A stretch of DNA of 35,456 nucleotides from Microbacteriaceae bacterium (GCA_947378555.1 CANCKM010000001.1:119372-154827), one strand, 5' to 3'; positions 7,109 through 16,825 are shown, numbered from the stretch's first letter. Made by a program: numbers and translations. The notes: a model not told the origin generated them from the sequence alone.

Positions 7109-8363
7109 CGAGCGTGCGCATCATTGGAAACATAGCAGAGAGTGTGAAGCCCACACCCGGCACCAAGTGTGCTTCGACAGTGCCACCGTAAAGGGCGGCT
7201 CTATCGCGCATCGCAGTGATGCCAACTCCCGAGATTGGCTCAACCAAAGCTTTGAGGTCATCGGTGGCAGTGTACTCGCTTACGAACTCCGGATTTTTGG
7301 CACTGGCTTGACGATTGGAAGCTTCAATTCCATTGTCTTTGATGAGCACCTGCAGCCCATCGTTGGCCCACATGAAGTCAACCGCTATGTCTGAACCGAT
7401 GACGGCGTTCTCGCGAATATTTTCGAGAGCCTCAAAAACTATTCGATAAACCGCTAGGTTAGCGCCCTCTGAGAGTTGAAACTGATCACCGACGTGACGC
7501 AACGTAATGCTGTAGCCAAGTTGCCTGAATTCCAGCAGAAGAGTGTCGAGGTTTTCGATTCCCAGTGGCGCCGAAGAAACCGATTGACTGCGATTGAGCA
7601 TGTCGTAAAGGCGGCGGAGTTCAAGGTGAGCCTCTCTCGCTGTTTCTTCGAGGCGCTCAAGAGCTCGACCTCCCGCAGCCGGGTCAACCTTTGAGGCGTA
7701 GTTGCCACCCTGCGCCAAGGTCAGAACGGTTGAGATTCTTTGAATGATGAGGTCGGTGATGTCTCTAGCGATAGAGAATCGCTGATTTTGTTCGGCCAAC
7801 TCAAGATTGAGCTTGCTTTGCTCGGCTGTCACAACCTGTCGGTCGATTGAGGTACCGACGTGGGTGTATTGAGTAAACGTCAACCTACCAAGAAAGAAAA
7901 ACGTCACGTTGGTAGTGACAACGAGTGCGGAACCAAACATAAATGCAAAGAATCTGCCACCCTCGTCGTATAGGTGGATTCCATAAACGCTGGTGAGAAA
8001 ATCCGAAGAGAAACAGGCCGAACTCGTGACCGCTAACCCGGCGGCTATTCCGGCACCGAGGGCAAACCGGCGCTGCTTGACCGAACCGAACCAAGCGACG
8101 ATTGCAACCGATACGGCCACCGATAGCCCCGCGAGCACGGGAGTTATTCGAAAGAGCAATTCGGCTACCGAACCCACTGTAAAAATCGCGACCGAAACCC
8201 AGGAGAGGTTTCTTGCAAATACTACTGAGGAGGTTAGGAAGAGAGAAATGATTAGGGCTACCCAGCCCTGTAGGAAGAAATCAGCAGTGCCGGTTGAAAT
8301 CGCCAAGATTGCCGCTAGAAGTGCACTTGGGAGCCATTTACGCCCTCGGATCCACTCGAACAC
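7083..8363 (-). CDS. Membrane sensor histidine-kinase-like protein lacking the phospho-acceptor His
   Basis: A 426-residue protein. Residues about 10-165 hold five or six hydrophobic segments with little extracytoplasmic domain. A helical dimerisation region of HisKA_3 type follows (about 185-255), then a HATPase domain (about 295-412). The ATPase motifs are present: N-box E311/N315, D343-N344-G345, and GVGITAMRDRAALYGG (379-394). In the H-box, IARDITD (198-204) aligns with the usual IARELHD, so Thr203 replaces the phosphorylated His. The GTG start has a strong SD (AGGAGG, four bases upstream). tRNA-Asn lies just upstream on the same strand. It probably works with the overlapping regulator on azlCD; the signal is unknown. 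Confidence 0.82.
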   Translation of the reverse strand: MFEWIRGRKWLPSALLAAILAISTGTADFFLQGWVALIISLFLTSSVVFARNLSWVSVAIFTVGSVAELLFRITPVLAGLSVAVSVAIVAWFGSVKQRRFALGAGIAAGLAVTSSACFSSDFLTSVYGIHLYDEGGRFFAFMFGSALVVTTNVTFFFLGRLTFTQYTHVGTSIDRQVVTAEQSKLNLELAEQNQRFSIARDITDLIIQRISTVLTLAQGGNYASKVDPAAGGRALERLEETAREAHLELRRLYDMLNRSQSVSSAPLGIENLDTLLLEFRQLGYSITLRHVGDQFQLSEGANLAVYRIVFEALENIRENAVIGSDIAVDFMWANDGLQVLIKDNGIEASNRQASAKNPEFVSEYTATDDLKALVEPISGVGITAMRDRAALYGGTVEAHLVPGVGFTLSAMFPMMRTLGGSSRSDK

Positions 8364-8430
8364 GAGTCCTCCTGAGCTTCAGCGAAAGTCGATGACCTGC
8401 TTGAAATCTAGAAAATCTATTTCTAAAAGA

Positions 8431-8506
8431 TGGCTCCTCGACTTGGACTCGAACCAAGAACCTATCGGTTAACAGCCGATTGCTCTGCCAATTGAGCTAT
8501 CGAGGA
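8431..8506 (-). tRNA. tRNA-Asn (GTT)
   Basis: The minus strand gives acceptor TCCTCGA/TCGAGGA, D arm TAGCTCAATTGGCAGAGCA, anticodon stem ATCGG/CCGAT with loop CTGTTAA (anticodon GTT), and T arm TTGGTTCGAGTCCAA. The discriminator is G and CCA is encoded. It sits between the dehydrogenase and kinase genes on the same strand. Confidence 0.97.
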
Positions 8507-8578
8507 TTATTGCTTTGTAAGCGTGTCTATACTAACAAAAAAAATCGGCACCGCGCTTGCCATTTGATCGGATTCGGG

Positions 8579-9490
8579 TCAATATCCTAGATCCGGATCA
8601 ACTAAACCAATGAGTTGGCCACCATCAAAAAAAGCCTTGACGTTTATTCCCACTCGCACAGCGAAAAGCCTGGTCACCATCTCGTTGGTATCTGCGGTGT
8701 GAGGCGTAATTATGATGTTCTTTGCCGACCAAAGTGGATGGCCGTCCGGTAGTGGTTCGGGGTAGGTGACGTCAACGCCGGCTCCGGCGATAAGCTCCTC
8801 ATTTAGAGCAGCGACGAGGTCATCGGTATCCACAATGGCACCGCGGGCCACGTTTATGAAAAAGGCGCTTGGCTTCATCAGGCTAAATCGTCTCAGGTCA
8901 AACATTCCCCTGGTCAAATCGGTGAGAGCGGTGGCAACAAAAACGAAGTCGGCAAGCGGCAAAACCTCATCCAAGCTATCGATAAGAAGAGTTTGCTTAG
9001 CTCCGGCCATTTCACTGGGGCGGTTTCTCAGAACCGTGATGTTGGCCCTGAATGGAGCCAATAGTTCGATCAACGTTTCAGTAATGCCACCGCCACCAAC
9101 AATGACCACGTTCGCATCGAACAGGCTGACGGCGAATTTGCGACCCCAACTGGTTGCCCGCACCCGTTCTGGGATTATCCTTGCCAAACTCAACGCGAGC
9201 GCCAGCGCATGCTCTGCCACTGGCTCTCGGTAGGCTGCCTTGGCAGAGGTAAAGGTTATCTGGCGCTGAAGTGACTCTTGAAAGGCATCAACCCCGGCGA
9301 ATGGCAATTGCACCCAAAGGAGTTGCGGGTTTTCATCCAGCACGCGATCAAGCAAGTCTGGTCGTGCATAGTCGGTCCAGATGAGTGCTCGCACCGCCGA
9401 ACTCAAAGGCACAACCTCGGCTCCAGCCTCCTGGGCAGCACTGACATAAGCGGCAAACTGCTTCGGCTCGATGGATACTTGTTTCTGCAC
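8579..9490 (-). CDS. D-isomer-specific 2-hydroxyacid dehydrogenase family protein
   Basis: A 303-residue NAD(P)-dependent oxidoreductase. The nucleotide-binding loop is VVIVGGGGITETL (about 127-139). The catalytic set typical of the family is present: Arg in INVARGAIVD (about 213-222), Glu in VDVTYPEPLP, and His in TPHTAD (about 262-267). The substrate-binding half is split between the N-terminal 100 residues and the C terminus, as in phosphoglycerate and glyoxylate reductases. The substrate cannot be assigned; the length is too short for the long SerA form and there is no ACT domain. GTG at 9490 is five bases after the dnaG stop, so it is probably expressed with dnaG. Confidence 0.88.
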   Translation of the reverse strand: MQKQVSIEPKQFAAYVSAAQEAGAEVVPLSSAVRALIWTDYARPDLLDRVLDENPQLLWVQLPFAGVDAFQESLQRQITFTSAKAAYREPVAEHALALALSLARIIPERVRATSWGRKFAVSLFDANVVIVGGGGITETLIELLAPFRANITVLRNRPSEMAGAKQTLLIDSLDEVLPLADFVFVATALTDLTRGMFDLRRFSLMKPSAFFINVARGAIVDTDDLVAALNEELIAGAGVDVTYPEPLPDGHPLWSAKNIIITPHTADTNEMVTRLFAVRVGINVKAFFDGGQLIGLVDPDLGY

Positions 9491-9495
9491 GTTCC

Positions 9496-11370
9496 CTACC
9501 TAGATTTCAATAGTTGTAAATCGCGGTCCAACTCGGCTAAACGCCTGCGGAGAGTGTCGTAACCTTCGGGGTCGGTTGCTTTATCGATTCTTCGAAGTTC
9601 TGCAAGTGATTGTGCTTTTTCCCGGTTGGCAAGAACCTGTAGACCGGTATTCAGAATCCCGCGCACGTACCGGTCAAGCATCGCGATGTCATCCGTGTTC
9701 ACCTGAATGGTGGTAGCCGCGATTTCTCTCAACGTTCCATGCAACTCCTCTGGAGTTTGCGCGGCAATCGACCCCAGCCAGTTACTTAAATCCCCCGCCT
9801 CGGCAACCGCGGCAACCGCTCGTGCGATGGCAGCGTGGGCCGGGTTACTAAAGGCACCGAGGGCTATGCGAATCAGTTCGGCTCGGTCACAGCGGGCGGC
9901 CAACTGCACCAAAACAACCAGCAAGGCCCGTTCGGTTCGATTTATCGGGTCATTCAGGTCGATGGATACTTTGGCAACCGAACCGGCCTCCACCTCGGTT
10001 GCCGCTCCCCTATTTTCGAGCTTGAGCCCCGCAACAGCGTTGGCACGTGCGGCTTTGCCAGCCTCGAGCACCATCGCCTGCACCTGGTTCTCGTCCAGCG
10101 GCACCCATTCGATTAGTTTGCGGGTGTATGCGGTTCGCATTGCCTGATCGCTAATCGATGCAACCACGCTGGCGGCGGCTCGCACCGCGCCAACCTGACC
10201 CTCAAGGCTGTTCAGGTCAAAAAGTGCAATCTTTTGGCGCATGGCGAACTCAAAGAGTGGCTTTTTAGCCTGAATCATTCTTTGCACGGCCTCGTCGCCC
10301 TGAGTAGAACGAAGATCGCAGGGGTCTAACCCGTTGGGCCCAACCGCCACAAATGTGTCGGCTTTGAACTTCTCCGAGTCAGCGAAGGCGCGCATGGCGG
10401 CTTTTTGGCCAGCAGCATCGGGGTCAAAAGTAAAAATGACTTGAGCCGGCGACCCGTCCTGATTGGAAAGCATCCGATTCAACAGGCGAATATGATCGTC
10501 ACCAAATGCCGTTCCGCAGGTTGCAACCGCGGTGGTGATCCCTGCAAGGTGGCAAGCCATGACGTCGGTGTACCCCTCGACCACGACAACCTGGCTTTGT
10601 TTCGTAATGTCCCGCTTAGCTAAATCGATTCCGTACAGCACCTGTGACTTGTGATAGACGAGGGTGTCCGAGGTATTCAAGTACTTTGGACCCTGATCAT
10701 CATCGAACAACTTGCGGGCTCCGAAGCCGATTACCTGAGCCGTGGTGTCTCTGATTGGCCAAACCAAGCGGCCACGAAACTTGTCGTAGGCTCCCCGATC
10801 ACTCTTGGTCACAAGACCTGCGTTAACCAACTCGTCTATTGAGAAGCCAAGTGCTTTGAGGTGTTCAAATAGTGAAGACCACCCCTTGGGGGCAAAACCG
10901 ATACCAAATAGTTCAGCCGCCGCGCGATCGAAACCTCTGCCCTGCAGAAATTCTCGGCCAACCGCCGCGGCATCGGTAGACAACTGGGACTGATAGAAGA
11001 CCGAGGCCGCGTTATTGGCCTCAAGGATTCGGGCACGCGAACCCTGATCTTGACTAGGTCCACCGTCTTCATAGCTAAGGGTGAAACTTATTCTCGCGGC
11101 GAGTTTTTCTACGGACTCAGAAAAACTCAGAGAATCCATGCGCTGCACGAACTTATAGACATCGCCTCCCTCACCGCATCCAAAGCAGTGGTAAAAACCC
11201 TGCGCTGGTCGAACGTTGAATGACGGAGACTTTTCGTCATGGAACGGGCACAGACCCTTGAGGGATCCCATGCTGGCATTTTTAAGAGCTACGTACTCGC
11301 CAATCACATCGGCAATATTGATGCGGCTCTTGACCTCTTCTATGTCGGTCGCCCGAATTTTGCCAGCCAT
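9496..11370 (-). CDS. dnaG: DNA primase
   Basis: A 624-residue primase that makes RNA primers at the replication fork. The CHC2 zinc finger is at C41/H44/C62/C65 (CPFHDEKSPSF, then HCFGCGEGGD). The catalytic Toprim domain has EGYTDV (265-270) and DPD (316-318). The C-terminal third is the less conserved DnaB-interacting region, ending in a charged helix. The length is usual for actinobacterial DnaG. It lies ten bases after dgt in a nucleotide and replication block. It is not in the sigma-factor macromolecular operon (rpsU-dnaG-rpoD) known from proteobacteria. Confidence 0.97.
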   Translation of the reverse strand: MAGKIRATDIEEVKSRINIADVIGEYVALKNASMGSLKGLCPFHDEKSPSFNVRPAQGFYHCFGCGEGGDVYKFVQRMDSLSFSESVEKLAARISFTLSYEDGGPSQDQGSRARILEANNAASVFYQSQLSTDAAAVGREFLQGRGFDRAAAELFGIGFAPKGWSSLFEHLKALGFSIDELVNAGLVTKSDRGAYDKFRGRLVWPIRDTTAQVIGFGARKLFDDDQGPKYLNTSDTLVYHKSQVLYGIDLAKRDITKQSQVVVVEGYTDVMACHLAGITTAVATCGTAFGDDHIRLLNRMLSNQDGSPAQVIFTFDPDAAGQKAAMRAFADSEKFKADTFVAVGPNGLDPCDLRSTQGDEAVQRMIQAKKPLFEFAMRQKIALFDLNSLEGQVGAVRAAASVVASISDQAMRTAYTRKLIEWVPLDENQVQAMVLEAGKAARANAVAGLKLENRGAATEVEAGSVAKVSIDLNDPINRTERALLVVLVQLAARCDRAELIRIALGAFSNPAHAAIARAVAAVAEAGDLSNWLGSIAAQTPEELHGTLREIAATTIQVNTDDIAMLDRYVRGILNTGLQVLANREKAQSLAELRRIDKATDPEGYDTLRRRLAELDRDLQLLKSR

Positions 11371-11380
11371 AATCTAAATC

Positions 11381-12652
11381 TTACGCACTGCGATTGACAA
11401 GTTGATTATGCAGATTTAGGGCACTCTGGTCAGTCAGCGAGGCGATTTGGTCAATGATTGCTCGGTGCCTGCTGGCATCGTCACTGCTACTGATCCAGGC
11501 CGAAGTTGCGAAAGCATCTAGATGTTCACCGTTGGCCGCAAGCAAGGCGTCTGCCAACTCGGTGAGCAGAGCGCGTTGCCACTCGTAGAAAGGCCTTCGA
11601 GATTCATGTGACATCAAGAAGGCCGAAACAATGCCCTTCAAAACCGAAATCTCGATCTGAACATCACGAGGCACATCCACCTGAGCAAAGTAACGCACGA
11701 GCGTTTCCTGAGGGTTTGCGCTCATCACACGCTCGGTGGTTCGGCTCACGAAAGAACCGATTAGGTAACTCGTTAGGTTCTTCAACCTCGCCAGATCGGC
11801 GGTTGCGCCGGCAAAGGACGATGGCCAATACTCGGATTCGGATAAGCTCTCGAGCCCGGCTTCCAGCTCCCCTGCGGTAAAAAGGTGCCCGTTCCAGTCG
11901 GCAATTTTGTAAATCAAATCGCTACGAACTGCGGCATCGTTTAGTTCCGCGATGTCGATAAATCCAGAGACGATGGCGTCTTCGAAGTCGTGCACCGAAT
12001 AGGCCACATCATCGGCGAAATCCATTACCTGCGCCTCGATGCACTTGACACCTTCGACCGCACCCAATCTCAACCAGTCAAAAACCGGAAGGTCATCCTG
12101 ATAAACACCGAACTTGCTGCCACGGTCGATTCCGGACACGCTGACGTTGGGAGTGCGAGCCCATGGGTATTTACAAGCTGCATCCAGGCTGGCTCTGGTT
12201 AGGTTTAGGCCAACTGAGCGACCCTGATCGTCAACGACCTTCGGTTCCATCCTCGAAAGCAAGCGCAGGGTCTGCGCATTTCCCTCAAAACCGCCAAAGT
12301 CGCTTGCCCACTCATTCAACGCCGTTTCACCATTGTGACCGAAGGGCGGGTGACCAAGGTCATGCGCGAGACAGGCCATGTCGACAAGATCGGCACTCAA
12401 ACCAAGATCAGTGGCCATTTCACGGCCGATTTGGGCAACCTCTAGCGAGTGGGTCAGTCTGGTTCTAGCGAAATCGCCACCGGAAGGCGAAAGCACCTGG
12501 GTTTTTGCGCCAAGACGACGCAGCGCCGAAGAGTGAAGAACCCGCGCTCTATCCCGGGCAAACTCACCACGACGACGCGGGCCGAAACGTTCCTCGGCAA
12601 CAAATCTTTCCCGATCCGTCTCGCTGTAGCCCGGCTCTTCGTGCCTAGCCAC
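11381..12652 (-). CDS. dgt: Deoxyguanosinetriphosphate triphosphohydrolase-like protein
   Basis: A 423-residue HD-domain dNTPase that splits dNTPs to deoxynucleoside and triphosphate. The metal-binding motifs are RTRLTHSLEVAQIGRE (63-78, H68) and AHDLGHPPFGHNGE (96-109, H97/D98). A later Asp in FADDVAYSVHD (about 215-225) completes the set. The N-terminal RARVLHSSALRRLGAKTQVL segment is typical. GTG at 12652 overlaps the dusB stop by eight bases. The position between dusB and dnaG is common in Actinobacteria. The exact dNTP preference is unknown. Confidence 0.95.
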   Translation of the reverse strand: MARHEEPGYSETDRERFVAEERFGPRRRGEFARDRARVLHSSALRRLGAKTQVLSPSGGDFARTRLTHSLEVAQIGREMATDLGLSADLVDMACLAHDLGHPPFGHNGETALNEWASDFGGFEGNAQTLRLLSRMEPKVVDDQGRSVGLNLTRASLDAACKYPWARTPNVSVSGIDRGSKFGVYQDDLPVFDWLRLGAVEGVKCIEAQVMDFADDVAYSVHDFEDAIVSGFIDIAELNDAAVRSDLIYKIADWNGHLFTAGELEAGLESLSESEYWPSSFAGATADLARLKNLTSYLIGSFVSRTTERVMSANPQETLVRYFAQVDVPRDVQIEISVLKGIVSAFLMSHESRRPFYEWQRALLTELADALLAANGEHLDAFATSAWISSSDDASRHRAIIDQIASLTDQSALNLHNQLVNRSA

Positions 12653-13823
12653 CGGACACTCCGAGTTCCGCCTCGGTTAGCAGCAAACGTTGGCTTTGGA
12701 CCAACTCGCGTGAATCCAACCAATTCTCTGGGAGCGCACAGGATTTTGCCCCTCCGAGGCGACCCCGAGGACCTTCGGCAGCGGCGCCGGGGTAAGGGGC
12801 GTCCGCATCGAGCGTGGCCAAGATATCGTCCATGTGTTGCAGGCTTTCGACTTGAGCCAGAGCGGCCCTGAAGTCACCGCCGACCGGGTATCCCTTGAAA
12901 TACCACGCAACGTGCTTGCGCACATCTCGGCAGGCACGACCCTCGTCTTCGAAGTATTCAACCAGCAGCTCGGAGTGCAGTTTGAAGGCAGCACCAACCT
13001 CGCCCAAGGTGGGCTGCACCGGGTCAATTGCGGCATCCGAGTTTGGGTTCAATCGATACTCGTCAAAGGCTTTCTGCAGATCGGCAAACAGCCAGGGCCT
13101 GCCTAAACAACCCCTGCCAACCACGATTCCATCCACACCGGTTTGACGCATCATTCGGATTGCATCACCAGCCGACCAAATGTCGCCGTTTCCTAAAACT
13201 TGCACATCTGGCAGTGCTTCTCTCAGGCTCGCAATCGAGTTCCAGTCGGCTTCGCCAGAGTAGTATTCCGAAGCCGTTCTGCCGTGGAGGGCGATAGCCG
13301 CAACTCCGGCGTCTCGAGCAGCCTTTCCAGCATCCAAATAGGTCAGATGCTCGGAATCAATTCCCTTGCGCATCTTGATTGTCACGGGAATGTCACCTGC
13401 GGCTTTAACAGCTGCGCCAACTATCGAGGCAAAGAGGTCCTGCTTCCAAGGCAGCGCCGCTCCGCCACCCTTGCGTGTGACCTTTGGCACCGGGCAACCA
13501 AAGTTGAGGTCGATGTGGTCCGCGCGATCCTCGGCAACCAGCATGGTGACGGCCTGGGCAATTGTCTTAGGGTCCACACCGTAAAGTTGCACCGACCGAA
13601 TATTTTCCGATGTATGGTGGCTTACCAATCGCATCGACTCCTCGGTGCGCTCAACTAGCGCGCGCGAGGTGACCATCTCTGAAACGTAAAGCCCGCCACC
13701 AAAATTTCTGCACAGTCTGCGAAAAGCGGTGTTCGTGATTCCAGCCATGGGAGCGAGGACGACGGGCGTGTCAATAGTCAGCCCGCCGTACTGTAATCCC
13801 TGGCTAGAAGTCACTGAACTCAC
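12645..13823 (-). CDS. dusB: tRNA-dihydrouridine synthase
   Basis: A 392-residue FMN enzyme that reduces uridine to dihydrouridine in the tRNA D loop. It is a TIM barrel with APMAGITNTAFRRL (24-37), NFGCPVPKVTRKGGGAAL (107-124, catalytic C110) and the phosphate-binding GNGDI and VGRG motifs near 210-245. It is somewhat longer than proteobacterial DusB because of a C-terminal extension that many actinobacterial members have. The symbol follows the usual actinobacterial naming; a DusA/DusC-like assignment is less likely. GTG at 13823, with AAGG upstream, is three bases after the glyS stop. Confidence 0.94.
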   Translation of the reverse strand: MSSVTSSQGLQYGGLTIDTPVVLAPMAGITNTAFRRLCRNFGGGLYVSEMVTSRALVERTEESMRLVSHHTSENIRSVQLYGVDPKTIAQAVTMLVAEDRADHIDLNFGCPVPKVTRKGGGAALPWKQDLFASIVGAAVKAAGDIPVTIKMRKGIDSEHLTYLDAGKAARDAGVAAIALHGRTASEYYSGEADWNSIASLREALPDVQVLGNGDIWSAGDAIRMMRQTGVDGIVVGRGCLGRPWLFADLQKAFDEYRLNPNSDAAIDPVQPTLGEVGAAFKLHSELLVEYFEDEGRACRDVRKHVAWYFKGYPVGGDFRAALAQVESLQHMDDILATLDADAPYPGAAAEGPRGRLGGAKSCALPENWLDSRELVQSQRLLLTEAELGVSGG

Positions 13824-13826
13824 ACC

Positions 13827-15206
13827 TTAAGAAAGCAGTTTTGAGCCGAGGTATTCCCTTAGCTTGGATAGCGAAACCCGCTCTTGTGCCATTGAGTCAC
13901 GCTCTCGCACGGTCACGGCGTGGTCGTCTAGAGTTTCAAAGTCAACCGTCACACAGAACGGGGTTCCAATCTCATCCTGGCGACGGTAACGACGCCCGAT
14001 GGCTCCGGAATCATCGAACTCAATGTTCCAGTGACCCCGAAGTTCTTGAGCAAGGTTGCGAGCAATCGGTGAGAGAGCTTCGTTTCTCGATAGTGGCAAG
14101 ACCGCAGCCTTTACCGGAGCTAGACGGTAATCCAAGCGCAAGACCGTGCGAACGTCAACGCCACCCTTGGTGTTAGGTGCCTCGTCCTCGGCGTAAGCAT
14201 CAACCAGGAAGGCCATAAGCGATCTGGTCAAACCGGCAGCCGGCTCAATGACATAGGGGGTCCATCGTTCAGACTTGCCCTGATCGAAGTAGCTGAGGTC
14301 CACGCCGGATTCCCTCGAGTGGGTTGTCAGGTCGAAGTCGGTGCGGTTGGCAATGCCCTCGAGCTCGCCAAACTCACTTCCTTGGAAACCAAAACGGTAC
14401 TCGATGTCAACGGTTCGCTTTGAATAGTGGGAAAGCTTCTCGCTCGGGTGCTCGAAAATCCTTAGGTTGTCTGGGTTGATTCCGAGGTTCACATACCAGT
14501 TGAAACGCTCGCGAATCCAGTACTCGTGCCACTCTTCATCGGTTCCGGGTTCAACGAAGAACTCCATCTCCATTTGTTCAAACTCGCGAGTTCTAAAGAT
14601 GAAGTTTCCCGGCGTGATTTCGTTTCTAAACGACTTGCCGATTTGACCAATACCAAATGGGGGCTTCATGCGCGAAGCGCCAAGCACGTTGGCGAAGTTT
14701 ACAAAGATTCCCTGAGCCGTTTCTGGACGCAGGAAGTGCATGCCTGATTCATCTTCGGTTGGGCCGAGGTGGGTTTTGAGCAAGCCATTAAACATCTTCG
14801 GCTCGGTCCAAATGTCTTTGTTTCCGCAGTTTGGACAGGCGATGTCGGACATCCCGGCAGGAGCGCGACCCTTCTTTTCTTCGAAGGCCTCTTCAAGGTG
14901 ATCCTGTCGGAATCTCTTGTGACATGAGGTGCACTCGATAAGTGGGTCAACGAACTCACGAACGTGACCCGATGCCTCCCAAACCTTGCGAGGAAGAATA
15001 ACTGACGAGTCAAGACCGACCACGTCATCGCGACTGTTGACCACCGTGCGCCACCACTGACGTTTGATGTTCTCTTTGAGTTCAACACCGAGTGGGCCGT
15101 AATCCCAGGCAGATCTGGTTCCGCCGTAAATTTCACCAGCTGGAAAAACAAAGCCTCTGCGCTTAGCTAGTGAAACAACTGAATCGAGACGATTAGGGGT
15201 GGCCAC
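13827..15206 (-). CDS. glyS: Glycyl-tRNA synthetase (dimeric type)
   Basis: A 459-residue class II synthetase charging tRNA-Gly. It is the single-chain alpha2 (eukaryote/archaea-like, glyQS) form used in Actinobacteria. A zinc-type insertion has CTSC (C92/C95) and CPNC (C124/C127). Motif 2 is [20 protein letters not shown] and motif 3 includes GLTRSL. A C-terminal anticodon-binding domain follows (about 355-459). The GTG start has GGAG six bases upstream. It is the first gene of the glyS-dusB-dgt-dnaG-dehydrogenase run. Confidence 0.97.
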   Translation of the reverse strand: MATPNRLDSVVSLAKRRGFVFPAGEIYGGTRSAWDYGPLGVELKENIKRQWWRTVVNSRDDVVGLDSSVILPRKVWEASGHVREFVDPLIECTSCHKRFRQDHLEEAFEEKKGRAPAGMSDIACPNCGNKDIWTEPKMFNGLLKTHLGPTEDESGMHFLRPETAQGIFVNFANVLGASRMKPPFGIGQIGKSFRNEITPGNFIFRTREFEQMEMEFFVEPGTDEEWHEYWIRERFNWYVNLGINPDNLRIFEHPSEKLSHYSKRTVDIEYRFGFQGSEFGELEGIANRTDFDLTTHSRESGVDLSYFDQGKSERWTPYVIEPAAGLTRSLMAFLVDAYAEDEAPNTKGGVDVRTVLRLDYRLAPVKAAVLPLSRNEALSPIARNLAQELRGHWNIEFDDSGAIGRRYRRQDEIGTPFCVTVDFETLDDHAVTVRERDSMAQERVSLSKLREYLGSKLLS

Positions 15207-15226
15207 ATGAACTCCGATGTATTAGG

Positions 15227-15243
15227 CCCTGATGGATTCAGGG
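15227..15243 (-). other. Small hairpin in the glyS 5' leader
   Basis: ccctga / tcaggg form a 6-bp stem with a 5-nt loop in the 80-bp gap between the end of uppS and the start of glyS. A TAGAAT -10-like hexamer lies further upstream on the minus strand. The hairpin could end the uppS transcript or sit in the glyS leader. The gap is too short for a T-box. Confidence 0.3.
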
Positions 15244-15286
15244 TCTGGGTGCGAAATTCCTATTCTACGCAGTCGCCATGGCAAAA

Positions 15287-16063
15287 TTACGGTTTCGGTT
15301 GGTCTACCGCTCCGCCAAAACGACGGGTGCGACCCGAATAGCTCTGGATTGCAGCCCAAAGGTGTTCCCGATTGAAATCGGGCCACAGGGTGTCTAGGAA
15401 GACGAACTCGGCATAGGCCGACTGCCAGAGCAAAAAGTTTGAGGTGCGTTGTTCACCCGAGCTTCGGATGAACAGGTCAACATCTGGAATATCGGCCGTT
15501 GAAAGGTAGCGTTGGATGGTTTTCTCGGTGACCTTTCCCGGCTTGAGACTGCCGGAGGCAACATCCATCGTCATCGCATTTACGGCGTCAACCAACTCGA
15601 TTCGCGAACCGTAGTTCACGCACATGGTCAAGGTCAACGTGCTGTTGTTCTGAGTCATTCGCTGGGCCTCGAGTAACTCGGTGATTACGCTGCCCCAGAG
15701 CTTTGGCCGTCGGCCGGCCCAACGCATTCTGACGCCCCAAGCGTTCAACAAATTTCTGCGTCGCCGAATAACATCGCGGTTGAAGCCCATCAAGAACCGC
15801 ACTTCATCGGGCGATCGCTTCCAATTTTCGGTAGAGAAGGCATACACGGTCAAATACTTAACGCCAGCTTCGAGGGCTCCGGCAACAACGTCGATTAGGG
15901 CGGCCTCGCCTGCCTTATGCCCCTCGACCCTGGTTAGGCCCCGAGCATTAGCCCAACGGCCATTGCCGTCCATGACGATGGCAACATGCCTAGGCACAGT
16001 GCCGGTTTCAAACCTTGGCATAACGAAACGTTCGTCATGCAGCGAAATCAATTTTTCAGTCAT
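15287..16063 (-). CDS. uppS: Polyprenyl diphosphate synthase (UppS-type)
   Basis: A 258-residue cis-prenyltransferase making polyprenyl diphosphate, the lipid carrier for cell-wall precursors. The catalytic MDGNGRWA is at 31-38 (D32). YAFSTENWKRSPDEV and the C-terminal IRSSGEQRTSNFLLWQSAYA are both family signatures. The length is usual for actinobacterial decaprenyl or undecaprenyl synthases; chain length cannot be read. ATG at 16063 overlaps the recO stop as ATGA. The longer open frame upstream to 16183 lies inside recO and is not used. RecO-UppS coupling is common in this phylum. Confidence 0.96.
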   Translation of the reverse strand: MTEKLISLHDERFVMPRFETGTVPRHVAIVMDGNGRWANARGLTRVEGHKAGEAALIDVVAGALEAGVKYLTVYAFSTENWKRSPDEVRFLMGFNRDVIRRRRNLLNAWGVRMRWAGRRPKLWGSVITELLEAQRMTQNNSTLTLTMCVNYGSRIELVDAVNAMTMDVASGSLKPGKVTEKTIQRYLSTADIPDVDLFIRSSGEQRTSNFLLWQSAYAEFVFLDTLWPDFNREHLWAAIQSYSGRTRRFGGAVDQPKP

Positions 16064-16785
16064 CAGCGCTCCACGTGTTGCAAAGATTTTAACCCACGTT
16101 CGATGTGCCACTGTGAATAGGCAGCCACGAGACCCGAGGCGGCCAGTCGGATTTTTGTGGGTGCAGCCTCTGCTATGGCCCAATCCCCCGAAAGTAAGGC
16201 TCCAAGTAAACGGGTGGTTTCAAGGTCAATCACCGCCGCGCCGGCTGGCTTGCAGTTCTGGCAGGTGACGCCTCCAAGTTGCATCACAAAATAGTTATGT
16301 GGGCCAGCAAGCTCGCACAACGAGCAAGTCTCAAAGTTTGGCGCCCAGCCCGCGATGGCCAGAGCTCGCAGCAGGTAGGCGTCTAGCACGAGCGAAGAAT
16401 CGTGTTCGGCTTTTGAAAGTGAACGCAGAGCACCAACTAACAGCAGGTACTGTTGCGGACTGTTTTCGGCTCCGGTGAGTCGCTCGGCGGTCTCAACCAT
16501 CGCGGTGGCAGCCGTGTAGCTGGCATAATCAGCCATGATTTCCCGACCGTAAGCCCCGATAGTTTCAGCTTGATTCACGGTGTCTAGGTTTCTGCCCTCA
16601 AAGAATTGAACGTCGACAACCATGAAAGGCTCGAGTCTCGCGCCAAATTTGGAACCCGTGCGGCGCACACCCTTTGCTACCGCCCTGACCTGACCGTTTT
16701 GCCTACTTAGAAACGTGACAATGCGATCGGCTTCACCCAACTTGTGGGTGCGCAGCACGACGGCTTCATCTCGATAAACGGGCAC
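16063..16785 (-). CDS. recO: DNA repair protein RecO
   Basis: A 240-residue RecF-pathway protein that anneals ssDNA and helps RecR load RecA at gaps. It has an N-terminal OB fold ([20 protein letters not shown], 1-20), a helical middle, and a zinc-binding C4 site at C154/C157 and C175/C178. The start is GTG at 16785 with a weak SD. It lies 40 bases after leuA and overlaps uppS by four bases, so leuA-recO-uppS may be one transcript. Confidence 0.95.
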   Translation of the reverse strand: MPVYRDEAVVLRTHKLGEADRIVTFLSRQNGQVRAVAKGVRRTGSKFGARLEPFMVVDVQFFEGRNLDTVNQAETIGAYGREIMADYASYTAATAMVETAERLTGAENSPQQYLLLVGALRSLSKAEHDSSLVLDAYLLRALAIAGWAPNFETCSLCELAGPHNYFVMQLGGVTCQNCKPAGAAVIDLETTRLLGALLSGDWAIAEAAPTKIRLAASGLVAAYSQWHIERGLKSLQHVER

Positions 16786-16825
16786 GCTTTAAGTATCCAT
16801 CGAGTCATCAAGAATCTCAGACAGG

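Noticed and set aside
6407-8363. Calling the kinase and regulator pseudogenes
   Set aside because: Both frames are full length with overlapping, SD-supported translation and normal codon use; only catalytic residues are changed.
15207-15286. Possible T-box riboswitch before glyS
   Set aside because: The gap is only 80 bp and lacks the T-box bulge sequence and specifier loop; only a 6-bp hairpin is present.
16063-16183. N-terminal extension of UppS (40 codons)
   Set aside because: It lies within recO, has no family similarity, and the ATG at 16063 forms a usual ATGA overlap.
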